A stretch of 64,000 nt of DNA from Rhizobiaceae bacterium (GTDB lineage Bacteria; Pseudomonadota; Alphaproteobacteria; Rhizobiales; Rhizobiaceae). Where the stretch lies: assembly GCA_017644105.1 (NCBI GenBank), contig JAEPMD010000005.1, positions 86,242 to 150,241 on the forward strand. The letters run 5' to 3'. Numbering within the stretch: the stretch's first letter is position 1; each line of letters begins with the position of its first letter. Positions 63,509-64,000 of this stretch are shown piece after piece. The position numbers were made by a program, and so were the translations under genes. Below the pieces are notes generated by a model. The model did not search any database, was not told the origin of the DNA, and worked only from the letters and a program-made list of their open reading frames with translations.

Positions 63509-63549
63509 CGCTTCTTTGACTACGTATTATGTACCAAAGGAGAAAGAAC

Positions 63550-63825
63550 ATGGTCACACGATTTACGGATGAATTTAAAGCGGAAGCTGTTCGGATTGCA
63601 CTTACCAGTGGTTTAACACGTCGGCAGGTTGCTAATGATCTTGGCGTTGGATTTTCAACGTTGAGCAAATGGGTTCAGCAAGATCGCAATAGGCCGGATA
63701 AACCTGCTGTCCAATCTGATCTGGAACAGGAGTTGGCTGAGCTTCGCCGTGAGAACCGTTTGTTGCGGGAGGAGAGGGATATCCTAAAAAAGGCCACCCA
63801 ATTCTTTGCGGAAAGAAGCAAATGA
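63550..63825 (+). CDS. IS3-family transposase OrfA
   Basis: A 91-residue DNA-binding protein from ATG 63550 with AAAGGAG well placed. The helix-turn-helix is in FTDEFKAEAVRIALTSGLTR then QVANDLGVGFSTLSKWVQQ, and the leucine-zipper part is LEQELAELRRENRLLREERDILKKA. It ends in FFAERSK, overlapping orfB by four bases. A 21-base earlier ATG (63529) is less likely. A slippery heptamer lies near its end (see findings). Confidence 0.93.
   Translation: MVTRFTDEFKAEAVRIALTSGLTRRQVANDLGVGFSTLSKWVQQDRNRPDKPAVQSDLEQELAELRRENRLLREERDILKKATQFFAERSK
63786..63792 (+). promoter_or_regulatory. Programmed -1 frameshift site of the IS3 element
   Basis: A-AAA-AAG in the orfA frame, the canonical slippery heptamer of IS3 elements. 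After a -1 shift the frame is open from 63792 to the orfB ATG at 63822 and on, so a fused OrfAB transposase can be made. Confidence 0.8.
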
Positions 63826-64000
63826 GGTTCTCTTTTATCCAACGGCAAAGCGGGGCTGTATCCATTGACAGGATGTGTGAAGTCATGAATGTGAGCCCTC
63901 GTGGTTATCGTGCTTGGCGATCTCGACCTATGAGTTACCATCAGCGCAAAGACATGGTCGTACTGGCTCATATCAAAGAACAATTTAAACTATCGCTAGG
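63822..64000 (+). CDS. IS3-family transposase OrfB, N-terminal part
   Basis: The first 59 codons, from ATG 63822, read MRFSFIQRQSGAVSIDRMCE, then VMNVSPRGYRAWRSRP, the helix-turn-helix region of IS3 OrfB upstream of the integrase catalytic core. The DDE residues lie outside the window. It overlaps orfA and is in the -1 frame to it. Confidence 0.9.
   Translation, partial: MRFSFIQRQSGAVSIDRMCEVMNVSPRGYRAWRSRPMSYHQRKDMVVLAHIKEQFKLSL

Larger units (their letters stand above)
59586..64000. mobile_element. Left part of an integrative element inserted at tRNA-Ser
   Basis: The region starts at the 3' end of the tRNA gene with a tyrosine recombinase reading away from it, then holds small unknown genes, a repeat array, a broken protease gene and an IS3-family element. 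Housekeeping gene order stops sharply at the tRNA and base composition appears lower in GC than the left flank. No second copy of the tRNA 3' end was seen to the right up to 64000, so the far end lies outside the window. Confidence 0.65.
63530..64000 (+). mobile_element. IS3-family insertion sequence, right end outside window
   Basis: Two overlapping transposase frames of the IS3 plan, orfA then orfB in the -1 frame, lie between the truncated FtsH-like gene and the window end. The left terminus was not determined: it lies somewhere about 63480-63549, and the coordinate given is the TGT at 63530, a guess. The terminal repeats cannot be compared because the right end is not present. Confidence 0.7.

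Noticed and set aside
63481..63549. Exact left inverted repeat of the IS3 element
   Set aside because: Without the right end the terminal repeats cannot be compared, and several TG starts are possible.
59586..64000. Second attachment site (copy of the tRNA-Ser 3' end)
   Set aside because: No second copy was seen by reading the region; it is probably beyond the window.

Overview
The window is about 45% GC by eye and reads as the chromosome of an alphaproteobacterium, most likely a marine Hyphomicrobiales (Rhizobiales). The evidence is gene order and family type: lpdA-lipA-ratA, a fused ispDF beside a stand-alone cinA domain, dusB-ntrB-ntrC-ntrY-ntrX-trkA-trkH-hfq-hflX, and rlpA-dacA-tmk-holB-metG-tatD-MBL. 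The genus cannot be fixed from this sequence.

Layout. 1-3.2 kb: tail of lpdA, lipoyl synthase, a ubiquinone-binding START protein, small membrane proteins and a secreted protein of unknown function. 3.3-18.1 kb: cinA and ispDF leftward, then a dense rightward run for tRNA dihydrouridine, nitrogen two-component signalling (NtrBC, NtrYX), potassium uptake (TrkAH), Hfq and HflX, met head-on by mazG. 18.3-22.3 kb: siroheme and sulfite/nitrite reduction operon. 22.4-29.5 kb: LysR regulator and the NAD-dependent molybdenum formate dehydrogenase operon fdsGBA-fdhD-fdsD. 29.5-43.5 kb: mixed metabolic and stress genes (nitronate monooxygenase, OhrR/Ohr, a diguanylate cyclase, a PEP mutase-like lyase, a Rieske oxygenase, KatG, a LacI regulator divergent from a PhyH-type dioxygenase, a lone Ada zinc domain). 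43.7-50 kb: N-carbamoyl amidohydrolase, dihydropyrimidinase and a complete NMT1/THI5-type ABC importer, which looks like an uptake-plus-degradation unit for a hydantoin or dihydropyrimidine-like compound. 50-59.2 kb: an acyltransferase, an EF-hand peptide and the leftward housekeeping run rlpA to MBL hydrolase.

59.5-64 kb is an accessory region. A tRNA-Ser(UGA) gene is followed directly by a tyrosine recombinase, the usual left edge of an integrative element. Behind it lie a small basic protein, two blocks of a 21-bp phased repeat, an FtsH-like zinc protease lacking its ATPase core, and an IS3-family element that runs off the window.

The most unusual structure is at 62.1-62.7 kb. The hexamer GAATCG (twice GAAACG) recurs at exactly 21-bp steps, 3 times in one block and 13 times in a second, with largely diverged 15-bp stretches between. 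It matches no standard CRISPR. It resembles a helically phased protein-binding array (iteron or centromere type), and most units contain GANTC, the CcrM methylation site. One strand also reads as a degenerate heptad peptide repeat with stop codons. No known system was identified for it.
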